Assembly: GCA_002633005.1 (NCBI GenBank)
Contig: NMRA01000082.1
Coordinates: 62,001-126,000, forward strand
Length of the DNA stretch: 64,000 nucleotides
Reading direction: 5' to 3'
DNA from: Phoronis australis
Lineage: Eukaryota > Phoronida > Phoronidae
Shown: positions 20,501 to 32,925 of the stretch, in pieces
How positions within the stretch are numbered: the stretch's first letter is position 1
How the letters are laid out: each line of letters starts with the position of its first letter
Position numbers and translations under genes: made by a program
Notes under the pieces: generated by a model
Database searches by the model: none
What the model saw: only the letters and a program-made list of their open reading frames with translations
Told to the model about the DNA's origin: nothing

Positions 20501-22578
20501 ATAAATTCTTGTGTAACACTGGAAAACTGGGAATTCCTAAAGATTCAGAGATCTTTTGGTCACCAAGACGGGAGAAATTGCTCATCAGTCTGCATATTTT
20601 TTAAGTTTCTAGTAATAAAAGGAACTCGCGAACAATGAAATGTGAAGCTCAAAGACTCCATAATTTTATTGCAGTCACGGCGAAAAGTGTGACAGACACG
20701 TGTACTAATGAGCTTACAATCTTTATATTTCTAATGTACAATTCGAGTACATGTATGAAATGGACGTATAGCGAAGCACAATGCACCCCACAGCCAAACC
20801 GCTTGTTTGTAACACGTGCCGTTGACACAACCCCAGCTTGAATACGTAACTTCATCCAACCATGTTGTGACTTTTCCTGGAATACAAAAAATAGTTTCAC
20901 TTTTATGACTGCTTTTGAAGACTCGACAAAGTTAAAATATCTTTCGAAATTGTAACTGTCTCTCAACATAAGAGTTGTTTCGGAACTGTGCGATCTTAGC
21001 GTGCGAAATACTTTTTAGGGAAATTCGTTGCGTTACTTTAATCGAGATTGTGTCAGTGCTTATCTTGGGCTTACAGGTTCTGCGAAAAGTATTTGGTGAC
21101 AAACATCTACTTCATTGATCCGTCTTGGTTTGATTTTGTTTTGGTTAAATTTGTCACGGAAAATACTTCAAGTTTTGAAACACCGCGAGATATTTCTTCC
21201 AGTTTCTGACGACCGCACCACGAATATGTGTTGAAGGAAAACGAATGGGCCGTTTTTGTCTTGTCTTATCGTCTCATGCGTGTTTCATCTTAGTTTGGGG
21301 TTGCACCGTCAGGGCAGCCTTGTTTTAAGAGAGTGGTTGTGCTAGGCATGCGTGGAGGATCCTACAGTCCTTCCCAGCTCTCCCTTGTGCCCACAAGGTG
21401 TCTGAGTCATGACAGAATAGATAATGTGGGAGGACCCACTTGGAAATTTGCGCCCTGCACTATCGCGGGTACCTTCGTTAAAAAGCTCATAAAAGCTTCT
21501 TTACCGCCCACTTCTACGTTTTACTTAGGGTCATGCACACTTAATTAAGAATATATTAGCGGTTTACTGGTACCACAGTACACACGCATTGATGTTAGAT
21601 ATTTCCTCTGCGGTCATCCAGGTTATGTCCTTCCCCACATGGGTGATTTGATGGTTAGTCAAAACTTGTTATTGCTTATTAATTGGGATAAAGTGGTCGG
21701 CAGTAAACACGTGTTGCTTCGGAAGATCCAAAAATACACAATAAAATTAAAACCAGTTTTAGAAGTCCCATGAACTTTTTCAAGTTTCACGAGATATTGA
21801 TATTTGTCCATGTCGTAAACGTACCCTTTGCTTTGTTACTCTTTTTTCGATCACAGAATGAAATGGAAATAAATTTATCACAATGTACTTCGAAGAGTGC
21901 TGTAACACCTGAAGATGGTACAGTGTAGGAGTTATGACGGACCGAATCGTCATGACAATTTATGTAAGCTTGAAGTTGTTGGAAATACACGTGTGTGTTT
22001 TAGAAGGGACAAATATTTCATCACCACTTCAAAGCGGTTGTTAAAAGAAGTTAGTTGTAGCAACATTTTGAAAATTACAGCCTGGCATACGTTTACGCTC
22101 TTTACTTGAAAATGCGTTTATATAAGTTGACAACCTGTGGTGAACCACACGAAATTGCTTAATTAAACTTAAATTCAAATAAAATTGTCTTTAATTTGGA
22201 AGAAATGGTGTCATACTGGGACAGATCCATTTGATATTAAGAAAACGGCATGTAGGCCTTGTAAATAGATGTTAACACTCATTTTTTTATTCCACAGGTC
22301 ATATATGTATGTTGTATACTAGCGAATGAATCAGCATCGTGTCGACGACCGATTTATTTTTTTTAAGAATAATTTAGAGGCAGGCGTTTTTTGAAATCAG
22401 CAAATAAAAACGAAAATAAACATTTACCTGCTTTTTTGGTTTCATCTTAAACAGTCATGTCCAAAGAAAATTGGCCGAGTTGTTTTACTAGTTCTAATTT
22501 TACTAAAATGTCATGGTCAAGCAAACCAACCTGTGTAGATGGACTCAAAATCAAATTCTACGGCATTTCTACTTTCAG

Positions 22579-22626
22579 AGAGTTTTACATTTACTGAGGC
22601 AGTTGAGAGAATGGGCAGACTTGTTG
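22579..22626 (+). CDS. Candidate 48-nt exon
   Basis: Flanked by a good acceptor (CATTTCTACTTTCAG) and donor (TTGTTG then GTAAGG). Two frames are open, one reading RVLHLLRQLREWADLL. It is followed 265 bp later by another splice-flanked open segment in compatible phase. No product is recognised. Confidence 0.25.
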
Positions 22627-22891
22627 GTAAGGTAAACACATAACACATCTGACCAGGCAAACATGTTTGCCCACACAAAGTTGGGGCACGCATACATACA
22701 CACACACGCACACACGCACGCTGTACACGGTGTTTCTAATATGTATTAATATTTTTTATCAAAGGATAAACACTCGTGGAATGCCGCATGCATTCCGATG
22801 AAAGTTTGTCTTTGAATCAGATTCCTGTTTGATTTCCGTCAACAGGTGTCGGGTTCCGACCAAAGCTAACGTATGTTTTTCTTGTTGCCAG

Positions 22892-22990
22892 CGACAAAAA
22901 AGCACACAGCAGTCGCCTGCTCCTGTCGTCTGCTTTTTGACGGATGTAAGCGAAATGTCTGTGCCAGATGTTGTCAACACTTTTGTCAAG
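22892..22990 (+). CDS. Candidate 99-nt exon
   Basis: Lies between a strong acceptor (TTTTTCTTGTTGCCAG) and a donor (GTCAAG then GTAAAG). In phase 0 it encodes 33 residues including PAPVVCFLTDVSEM, which look like a folded protein. A second, cysteine-rich frame is also open. It could belong with 22579-22626 to an unrecognised plus-strand gene. Confidence 0.28.
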
Positions 22991-25900
22991 GTAAAGGTCA
23001 CTCGTTGAGGTCAAAGACGGGTAAGCTTGCAACGTTTTAATATTCAAGAAGTGATGAAAAGCTGGCATTTCCAGTGACGAGTGTATGTCAATAAATTATA
23101 TGATGATTCAGTGTCGTGTTTCGAAGAACAGCTTCAAAGCAGATTAGATTCCCTAGAATTTACCAAATATCTAGAGCACCTAAGCCCACTATCTACAACA
23201 CCAATCTTGTTTCAAATTGTTCGTGTAAAGTGACAATCGCTAATCCCAGTTACCTAGCCAAAACGCATGTGAACGCACTTTCTGTTTCAATTTGACATGA
23301 TATGTTTTAGACTTATCCAAAGAAATTTTAATCTTTTAATGAGCTTGAGTGCGACGATTAGGACGTCGTTTTTGAACCAGTCTATTTTTTATCTTCATAA
23401 TCACGTGAAATGTTTAAAAGCACAAAGCGGGGTATTGTGAACGACAAACTTGGCCACATTCAAATTACAAAACAGTTAAACGTCGGTCAAGCTGATAGGA
23501 ATCACTTCTGTATTAGGACGGTGCCTACTAGAATTAGACGGGTATCAGTTATCCAATCAAAAGTTCAGCAAAAGTTTTTATAGCCCATCGGTTGGGTTTC
23601 AAAGACGAATATCGAATTGGTGACATCGACACCGGAGACAGATCCGATTGTTACAAAGTTCGTATGAGTAATTTGTCGACTTTGTCCCTAGCTGATAGCT
23701 ATCATTGCTCTTCAATGAGGTCGCTTTTTTAATTTTAAGTACAAAATACATAGCCATCAACCATAACAACAATCAACTCCGCGGAAATTGTACAACACGT
23801 CGGTATCAAAAGGAAATACATGTTGCGTATCCGACGTCACCACTCGACTACTACCGGGTATTAGGCAATAGTGTTGTCTATTACAAATACGCCTGTCGTG
23901 AAATTAAACAACACCGCACCCGTTCTTAATACTTAAGGTATTTACCCATAATGCAGCAAATGTCTCAAGCACTTGTTCTACTTATTCACATGCAAATGTA
24001 CCTATCACTAATTCATGATGTAATTCATCATTGTAATGCAAGCAAACTTTTATCAGGATTGAATTTTATGTTGCCATGCGGACATCAAAACACTACCACA
24101 CAAGCAAATATTAGTGCTAAGTGTGATCCCCTTATTAATCAACTCACGACTGTCTGGCCTTGAGTAGGTCAGTTATGCAATGTATTTTTGTTCCTCCACT
24201 ACAGGGGAGAGTTCACTTTGAGGATGGGCCTATGTGACCTGATAGCGTCGTTGCCTCGTTTCTGATTCAACATGAGATGTAGTGAAAGATTAGCAGGCTG
24301 CTGGCAACAACGGACGAAACTGTCAATTAAAACGAAACGTAACCTCATTTTGGTGACTAGCACGAATGTGTTTTGTTTTACACGTTTGCGAATGGTACGG
24401 TACAAGACAAAAGGAATTGGACAAAATATCCTGTCCCCGCAATGATGGTGGCTAGTTCTGTTAACAGCAAAAATGTGTGGTAACTAATTGCTATGGCCGA
24501 ACTATTTTAGTTCCAAACTGTCTTAACCACCTTGCGCACTTTCCCTTAAACCCTCCCTCGTCAGTCGTGAAGTAAGATTGCTCTGACGACTGATGAATTC
24601 GGTTTCCGCTCTTTGGTCACGACGAGGAATTCTGGGTCATTTTGTCTCAATGCGTTCTGGATTGTACTGTAGTTGAAAAGAAATATCGATTGCTTTAAAC
24701 AGTTTTAGGGAAAATGATGTCTAAAAGAAGATGGTGTGTCTTTGAAATATGCGCGGTAGATTTACAATATAAATGTTCTGGAGGAAAGTGAAATATGACG
24801 TCACGATTTTATACACGGCAGCATGATACTGTCCATCGCGCAACACGACATGCATGCCTTGGCAAACGACAATACCATAGATGACTACTGCTAGTCTGGG
24901 AGCCAGATGTGAAAAGTATTTTAGTTTGGATTTGTCCAATAGTATTTTTATAGTCATTTGTTGAGTTTCCCTTTAACCAAACGGTTCCGGCTTAGCTTTG
25001 TTGAAACGATCGCCGCAGACCTACTAGTTTTACCTTCTTTGATCGATCTTTAGGTTTTGTTCGTCTGCAACACTAGGAGGCGTGGGTCTGCTAGCGAGTC
25101 TTCGATACTCGCGAATACTCACTAGTGTACTTACCTTCCGGGGATTTCTTAAGTTTTCAGGACGACAATTAGAAAAAGAAACATTGGTCACACAAACCAA
25201 GGTTTAAAAATGTCACAGGGCTTTTAACCGCAAATGATGTATGTTATTTGCACCAGTAATTTAATACCATCAAACACCCTGCATATGAAAAAGTGGTTGT
25301 TTAGATGTAAATTTACAAAAATTGTTCCATGTCTCGCCATGCTTTCGAGAAAATGGTAAAGACCGATTATTCGGTATAAGTTTGACGTCAACTTGATCAT
25401 GTTGTGAGTTAGTAAAAATTCCGTACAGGCTTTCAATTTTGTCTGTGACAATGTTCAGGTAAAGTTAGCCAGCAAAACCGATATTTTGCTTGTTTTGATT
25501 GCGCAAAGATTAACCTTTCTGAGGAAATGTTGCTAAGAACTATACCTCGAAAAAGTTTTTCCGTGATAATTAATGATTTTAACACTTGTTGTATGAGAAC
25601 TTGAAATTGGGCTGCTATTAATCCTTGTCAGTATCCCAGGTTTTTAAGTGTTAAAGAATATGGAGACGACTCTCGTGACTTCTCATTTTTCGCTTGTAGT
25701 TATATTCACATATGCCATTTTCTTGGAACGTTGCTATATTTAGGTTTGACAGGCTGCTAACTTTGTTAGTGCATACAGGTGTTTTGGGAGACGCGTTCAG
25801 GCAGACACCGTAATTAAGATCGGAGCGTTACCGTGACATTACGCACCCTCGGGCTATAACCTGTCGGTGTGACGAACACACTGTAAACAGAGTGGGCGAC

Positions 25901-26268
25901 CCTATCAGCCCGTGCAACTCTGCCTCGGGCATTGCATGTCGGGAAATTTAACTTGGCTAGAAACTGTCAATGTTTTTCTAACATTTTGGCAAGCAAACAC
26001 TGTTGCATTGACGTCTTGACTTCTGTCAATCAATGCTTTCATTTGAACCCTATGTCGACGACGTCTCAATTATTCCTTTTTAAAGTATTTATCAAATTAA
26101 CCTACAGAAGGTGTTGTCGAAAAAAGTTATGCCTATGCTGTGTGGACTCCTGTCGGATGCTGTTTGCACTAATTCTGAGGCCAACACGGTACACATAGAC
26201 GCTTTATAAGTGGTACTACGTTCTAATCTAACTTCAGACAAAAATATAAGTAATTTTAAAGTGAGTGT

Positions 26269-26745
26269 AGATCCACCTTCTGTCACTTGCTGATTTAGAC
26301 CACATGCCGCCATGAAATTGGTGTCAGGTTGTTCCTCAGTCGAAATGTGTGTGAGGTTTCTGGACTCGGAAAAAATGACAGCCATTAATGTGGACCAGGC
26401 TCTGCAATCTGACTTGCCACGGTGGGCTATTTTATTAGCCGAGCATAATCTCGGGGAACAATGAAAAGTCAGATCTTTGCGAAGTTCAAGTTGTCTAAAT
26501 CAAAATTTAGTTCAAATTATTGGACGGAACGCAGATTCATAGCTGCTTTAAGGTAGCTTGCATCGAGAGTGCACGATCATGTTTGGGCCATTTACAAGAA
26601 AACGCCGGCAGAAGTTATGCAGTGCACATGCAAACGGAAGCGTACTTTCTGAAATTGCTTTATGAGTGATTGTACGCCCAAAGGACAGTTTCGTGCAGTA
26701 TGAGTGATTGTACGCTCAAAGGACAGTCTCGTGCAATAATGAACT
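26269..26745 (+). repeat. Left copy of a ~477-bp duplication ending at a single-N gap
   Basis: Repeated at 26747-27221 with a few substitutions and a 3-bp indel. The N between the copies marks an assembly join. Most likely two alleles placed in series. It includes a 39-bp tandem pair (TGAGTGATTGTACGCYCAAA ...) near 26660-26739. Confidence 0.9.
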
Positions 26746-26746
26746 N

Positions 26747-27221
26747 AGATCCACCTTCTGTCACTTGCTGATTTAGACCACATGCCGCCATGAAATTGGT
26801 GTCAGGTTGTTCCTCAGTCGAAATGTGTGTGAGGTTTCTGGACTCGGAAAAAATGACAGCCATTAATGTGGACCAGGCTCTGCAATCTGACTTGCCACGG
26901 TGGGCTATTTTATTAGCCGAGCATAATCTCGGGGAACAATGAAAAGTCAGATCTTTGCGAAGATCAAGTTGTCTAAATCAAAATTTAGTTCAAATTATTG
27001 GACGGAACGCAGATTCATAGCTGCTTTAAGGTAGCTTGCATCGAGAGTGCACGATCGTGTTTGGGCCATTTACAAGAAAACGGCAGAAGTTATGCAGTGC
27101 ACATGCAAACGGTGGCGTACTTTCTGAAATTGCTTTATGAGTGATTGTACGCCCAAAGGACAGTTTCGTGCAGTATGAGTGATTGTACGCTCAAAGGACA
27201 GTCTCGTGCAATAATCAACTG
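26747..27221 (+). repeat. Right copy of the ~477-bp duplication
   Basis: About 98% identical to 26269-26745. It begins immediately after the N and diverges from the left copy only where unique sequence resumes. Confidence 0.9.
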
Positions 27222-30134
27222 TGGGTTCTTCCCGAGCCTAGAAGTATTTGCTCGAGTCATGAACTAGCCAACCAGTTTTATTGCGGTTAGAGATCCAAGT
27301 CACATGGCGGCGTTATAGTCCCCAAAATGAACAACAACTCGTGCCACATCGGGCACCAAATTTCTCGTCGAACGTAATCATTGTCTGCTCACGGGCGAAC
27401 TTTAGTCACGTGGCCAATAATTGTCCAGTTCCAAAGTCCCGCGACATACCCAGATATTGTTCTCCACCGAGACAAAAATATTCTCACTAGTTACATTTGT
27501 CCGAGGGTATATGCAAGGCTACGAAAATACACGAGGTGTCCCGGATGCATGTGCCACTACAAGATCGTCACATGACATAAGACTCACATTCCCTGTACAT
27601 TACTGTATCCCTCATGATACTTTAGTTCACTGAAATGTAAAAGATCGGATGTCCCTGAATACGGCCTCATTATAAGTCAAAATGGCGACTGAACGAAAGA
27701 AGGAATACAATAAGGCTGGCACTTCCAAGCGATATTTTTAGATGAAACTTGCAAAACGAAATATCCGAAGCCATAGTGTACCCATTCAGTATGGGGTGGC
27801 CACTACTGTGGGATACAGCAACTGTCTTCTTATACATATAGTCTAAACGTGGGACTGGCATGCCAGTGTCCCCTCCCTTTCAGAGCGTTTGATGACTTTT
27901 GCAGTTTTGTTTATAAATGTTTATCACGTCTGATTTTTTTTTTTCACACAAGAGCATGATAACATTTCCGTCTTATACAAGGATAACAGAGTGAGACAAC
28001 TCTCTTGAAAACTTGTGAGGTATTTTTAGTTTAAATGATGACACTGCTCAAAGTGACAGCACCCGCGTCATCAGCCAAAACGAGGAATAGAACCCGCAAT
28101 TCACGAAGAATAACAATAACCTCAGCAACCTTCACCATTAATACTTGAGTACACAATACTGGGAGGAGAGTATCAAACCAAGGACATGCTTCAAGAAAAC
28201 ATGACTTAATGATCAAGTCTGAATTTTGGTCTGACGCTAAACACAACTTTTTCTGAAGACGACTAATCATACCTCACTTTAGCATAAATGCAGTCTCTGA
28301 AAGTGTAACCATAACTTCTTGTTACTAAGATAACTTGTGTTGTTCATTTTCAGGTTTTGAAGTGATAATAATTTCATTACTAACCTTCCTTAAGTAACTG
28401 CTAAGTGGAAACTTAACCTTAAGGCAATTTGCATCAAATAGACTCCTGAAAAGTCGAACCGGGAAATGGCATGTAAAACGCGTTAATTGTTGCGATGGCA
28501 GGTTTCACACAAAAAGAGAATTGCGCCTCCTAATGCTTTAAAGTAAGCTTACGTAAGGTGACGTTAAAGCATTGAAAAAACAAATTCAGTTTGTCCGGCG
28601 ATATTTGGAGTAACCCAAGCAGCGTTTATAATTAAGCATAGACTTGTGGTATGCGACGCGTTAAGTTTGTTGACGGTTGAACACTTAGGTTGTAGGTTCT
28701 CGTCGACAAGTCTGCGTGTTTAAAGAAATTTCATCTCAGTAAAGGTATGTGTTTTTTGAAAGAAAAAAGACCCTAGGGTTTGACTCTTGACTTATTACGA
28801 ATCTAATAATTAATTAATTACTTAAGTTTAGAAATAAACAAAGGTATTTTATTAGCAAAACAACGGCATCAAAAACTTGATCAAATGTCAAAATATTCCA
28901 TGACGAAATCTCAAAAACGACGTTTGAGTTTTATAAATTGTTATTTTATTTTTCTTTTGTCCAGCGATTTAGTTTTTTCATGGTGGAAATTGTGGCAGTC
29001 TCGTTTTGATTTGCCCCTCAAGTGGAACATTTAAAAACCAATTCCTAACAGCGTAATGCACAGCACTGCATAGGACTGTACCTTTATTTGAAACCCATGG
29101 AACATTTCTGAGAAATGATGTTTCGAAGACGAATTTGGACATTACATGTATTCTCAGGGTCCTACATAAATACCGTGTGTGAACTACATACATGGGAGGA
29201 CAAAAACTTCAGTTCACGGTAACTCATAGGGAATGAACTGAATTGGACATCAGTTGATGTCGTTAACGGAGTAAATAAATATGGTCAGATAAACGACCTG
29301 ACAAGTAAAGATCACTGTATTTGGGAGTAGTAACATTCTTATTGCAAAATTGTTTGAGTAAACCTGAGTGTAGTAGCCTACAATGGCGGGGATGGCGAAA
29401 CTTATAACCAAAAACAGTTCTCAATGAACAGTGAGATGAGAATGACCTAATTATCACAATCGTTGATTGAACTATTGATTCTGGACCAACTGAGCGAGAA
29501 AGCAGAACGAGGCCGTGAGTGTGTGAAAGGTGGTTCGCTTTCTGAGAATGAAGAAGACAGTGTGCTACAACACGAACACCACTATGTCCTACGTAGTGTA
29601 GAAATATCCTCAGCTATGATGAACGGGATGGGCGAATGCTTGTCGCTGCTATTCATGTAAAGTAGTTCCGATTTACTTTCACTGAAAACTGTTCCCTGTG
29701 TCTTGATTGCATTTTGGGAAGTGGACCTCTTCTTGGCATGCTAAATTTCACAGCGTTAGCACATTATCAGTAATATTCACAATATGGGCAATATCAACAA
29801 GTGGCCATGAATGAGGTATTTCATGCAAGCGTTCGGCCTTTTTAACTCGATGACACTTTTATGGGTTTAGCTATTTTTAAATCCATAAATACGTGAAACA
29901 AATCCCGTACGCTGTTTATAATTAGGTTGCATTTGCAATTTCACTTGAAACTTGCCAGACCATGTCGTTGGTAAATATTAACAGAGACTCGGATCGTTTC
30001 TAGGACGCGAGGCCTCACACCCTGTTTAGGTAACTGCGTACGTTTTAACCAAGTACATGTATGTAACTATATTAGCTGTTACTGACGCTTGTCATCTCGA
30101 TCACTCTCTCTGGTACGTTTTTCTGTCTCTTTAG

Positions 30135-30330
30135 ATTTTTACAACTGTACGCCGCGCACATCATCCGGAACAAATCGAGTGTTTTCGTAACCGCAAATCT
30201 CCCCTCGGAGGTGAACGGTATCTACGTACAAACTTCAGACATACGTTCAAGCATCCTCCAGTTTGAAAGTCACATGACTGGAGTCATCACACGTGTAGAG
30301 GGAAAATGCGAGGTTTCGAAAATACTCTAA
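30135..30330 (+). CDS. Candidate terminal exon of an unidentified gene
   Basis: After a long pyrimidine tract ending GTCTCTTTAG, 64 codons stay open in phase 2 to a TAA. The translation (FLQLYAAHIIRNKSSVF ... GIYVQTSDI ... GKCEVSKIL) alternates like a globular domain, and the base composition is less AT-rich than the flanks. The phase matches the donor of cyclase exon 5, but no cyclase motif is present, so an alternative last exon is unlikely. I could not identify its upstream partners or any homologue. Confidence 0.35.
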
Positions 30331-31519
30331 GCGTTTCACACCGGTGTGCGTTCAGTTGTGCGGTGCGGCTGAGTACGTCAGTATTGCGTACTCATGAAAA
30401 CAATGTTGTTGTGCGCATTTTACGCTAGGATTACAAATACATGTACATGTAAGTTGGCGAAGACGGTAGCACACTCTGGCGTAGACGTGGCGTACAGCTG
30501 CTACGTGTTGCCTAAACTTGCGAAAAAGTACACAATTTCTGCGTTCAGAATTATAGCAGAAACAAACAAACATGCTTAACTTTCAAAATTTTGCGTGGTC
30601 TTTTACGTCCCTCTGACTATTGCCACGTAACCCCTCCAGCATAGACACAGCGTAGTGCAATGTGAACTAGACGTACTCATAACGCACCACTATAGTATCC
30701 CTACGCAAGCCTAGTGCGCAACCTCTTGGCTATAAATCAGATATTTTAGGATCGGCCCATAACTATCTATATTTTTCTAATTTCAGGATCATTTTAGCAT
30801 GCTAAGTGATTAAATTCTTTTGTATTTCCGGCGCCGTAAGACCATTAAGCACGTATAGCAGGTGTGAAATGAAGAATAGCGTTTGTCGTTTCTTTTTATT
30901 GCAAGTTCTCAAGTTACTATTGCTCTAAGCTAAGATTCCTTACATTTGATGATCTAACACGCGTAGAATTTAAATGTTTATATAAAAGCAAATTCCCCTG
31001 TGCGCGCTCTTTTTCGCAATTTACGACTTCCGAAGCCATGTTTGCTTTACAGCGGCCAGCAAAACTTGCCAAGGCAGAAACAAAATCTTCAATTACACTC
31101 ACCCTAATGTAAACTGACGTGGTTCTTTTAAGTTTTTCTAAGCAAAGCGTGAAGTCTAAACTAAAAACCCAGATTCGAGAGTAGCCTGCCAGATACTTAT
31201 ATGCTCAAACCGCACCAAGCACCGAATTTTACGTACGAACCATTTGGTTTGAGAACGAAAATGCGAATGAGTCGATGTTCATGCGCATGCCTCGATGTCC
31301 GAGCCCATTGTTTGAGTGGTTTACTTTTGTGCATATGCATTTTCGGGTTGTATGCATGTTTTTTTGCTCTTGCCCATACTGCACTTCGAACATATGCTTC
31401 GACGGCTCGTGCGGATGATTCGAGGTTTGTATGTACCGTTACGCGATGCCTTTGTGATTGAACTTGCAGAAAAGTACTGCACAAAGTTAACACGTTTAAG
31501 AGGAGGAATCAACAATTGG

Positions 31520-32110
31520 TCAGACTACAAAGCCAAATGGCCGGTAATCAAACTTGTTGTCCGGACTTCAAAACGCGATCGCTTCACCTAAAGAACTAGT
31601 TGGCTGGACCCAAAACACGATGGCCGGTGCTTTTAACAGTAAGCCGGTGATCAAACACGACGGTTGGACTTCCTAAGAGGCTCACTTTGAATGTCTCGAA
31701 GGATTCAAGTGACATCTAGTGTCTACTTTCCGTACACATTCGTTTAGCTTTGTTCAAAATCGGCGATTTGTTCAACAAATTGTGTTTGCCCACCGGACAA
31801 CCTGTTTTAGGTCTGGCCCATAGGCGGATTTAGAAGGAGGACAAGGGACCCATGCTCACCAAAATTCTCCCATGTTCCATTTGCCAGTTCGAGGAGCGAA
31901 TGTCTGACGGGCAAAATCCTGGTTAATACTCTGCCCTGCCCCCCACCCCTAACTCGAAATCCTGGATCCGCCCTTTCGGTCTACCAGGGTTTTGGGTGCG
32001 ACCATCTGGTTTTGAGGTACCGGACATCGCGTTTCAAGTTCAACCACCAAGTTAGAACACCGGCCATTGGGTTTGAATTCCCGAGCCAAGTTGATTTAAT
32101 TTTCGATCAA
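31520..32110. repeat. Decayed ~22-24-bp repeat units flanking a MITE
   Basis: Loose units around AAACxCGATGGCCGGT occur at 31530-31670. Units that look like their complement (CGGCCATxGGGTTTGAA) occur at 31985-32090. The two groups lie on either side of the hAT-like MITE at 31818-31976. Similarity is weak and judged by eye. Confidence 0.4.
31818..31976. mobile_element. hAT-like MITE (family 1, copy B)
   Basis: Ends CCATAGGCGGATTTAG and CTGGATCCGCCCTTT are imperfect inverted repeats. The interior matches copy A (12255-12390) over CGAATGTCTGACGGGC and AATACTCTGCCCTGCC. Flanks GGTCTGGC and GGTCTACC agree at 6 of 8 positions, compatible with an 8-bp target duplication. Confidence 0.65.
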
Positions 32111-32849
32111 TTGTTGGTCCCCCTTGCAATTTGAAAGAAGCTTCAACTCAGTCGCGACGGCTTATTTGAAATTGTGTGAGAAATATATGCAGAAACACGT
32201 ACACGTCTTTGTTGACGTCACGCAATAGTTCCCCTTCCTGCACTGCTCATCTTTCAACATGTCAGATGGTAATAAATAAAGAAAATCGTCAGCAGCAACG
32301 CTCATTTACATCATCCTCATATTATACTTCGTTCTAATCGTCGTCACCGTCCTCGTTGTCGTCACTGTTGTCAGGTCGTCTTCATTAACGTTGTCAATGT
32401 CGTTGTCTTTATTTATTCGTGATCTTTTCTGTAACTCAATCATATGATCGCCATTTTGTTCAAAGATAACACTACAGACCATGGGGAGTCGTTGAAAAAA
32501 TGCATGTAATCAAGATTTCTAATTTCAAATGAACTCGTCAGTTTTGCGGTCAAAATTTACCTGATAAAAACGTGATAGCGAAAAATGTCTACAGTGCACG
32601 CTAAAAATAACTTATCTCTGTCAGCGTAGCCAAAAATATAAAATATGGCTTTATGGTCGAACACGTCGTAAAGTCGCAGCCTATTTTTGACGCACTGATA
32701 AAAGCGTATTGTGGCGACTGACTCCAACTTTTAGAAACTTATCTTGATTTACCTTTGGAACTGTGAGAAAACGTTAACACAGGCTTAACTCATGCCTGAA
32801 TAAGGTATTGATGCTTTAATTGTTGAATTTAGATGGTACAAACATTCCN

Positions 32850-32925
32850 TGGTGGGGGTGGTGGTGGTGGGTGGTGGCTGTGGTGAATCGTTAGTGGTGA
32901 TGATGGTGATTGTGGTTGGGAAGGC
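32850..32925 (+). repeat. GGT/GTG-rich simple repeat next to an N gap
   Basis: An impure trinucleotide tract of TGG units begins directly after the N at 32849. A degenerate GTC/GTT tract lies upstream at about 32335-32410. Confidence 0.9.

Larger units (their letters stand above)
16766..22578. other. Spacer downstream of the intronless gene
   Basis: No supported gene. Contains the GT microsatellite, the possible promoter near 17440, and a diverged direct repeat (CGRCAATGCT ... ACAACTTGG at about 18048 and 18358). An 87-codon frame at 18479-18742 has no ATG start (GTG) and no convincing splice sites, so I left it out. Confidence 0.4.
22991..30134. other. Gene-poor spacer
   Basis: Apart from the duplicated block at 26269-27221, I see no repeat or gene I can defend. 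A 66-codon frame at 29463-29660 is moderately protein-like but unsupported. A short ATGGCGACTGAACG start-like motif at 27682 runs only 19 codons. Confidence 0.4.

Noticed and set aside
26092-26863. Repeated minus-strand frames beginning MAVIFSESRNL
   Set aside because: They repeat only because the block is duplicated at an N gap, and there is no splice or family support.
31197-31493. Long frames open on both strands
   Set aside because: Simultaneous openness on both strands reflects local composition. No splice context.
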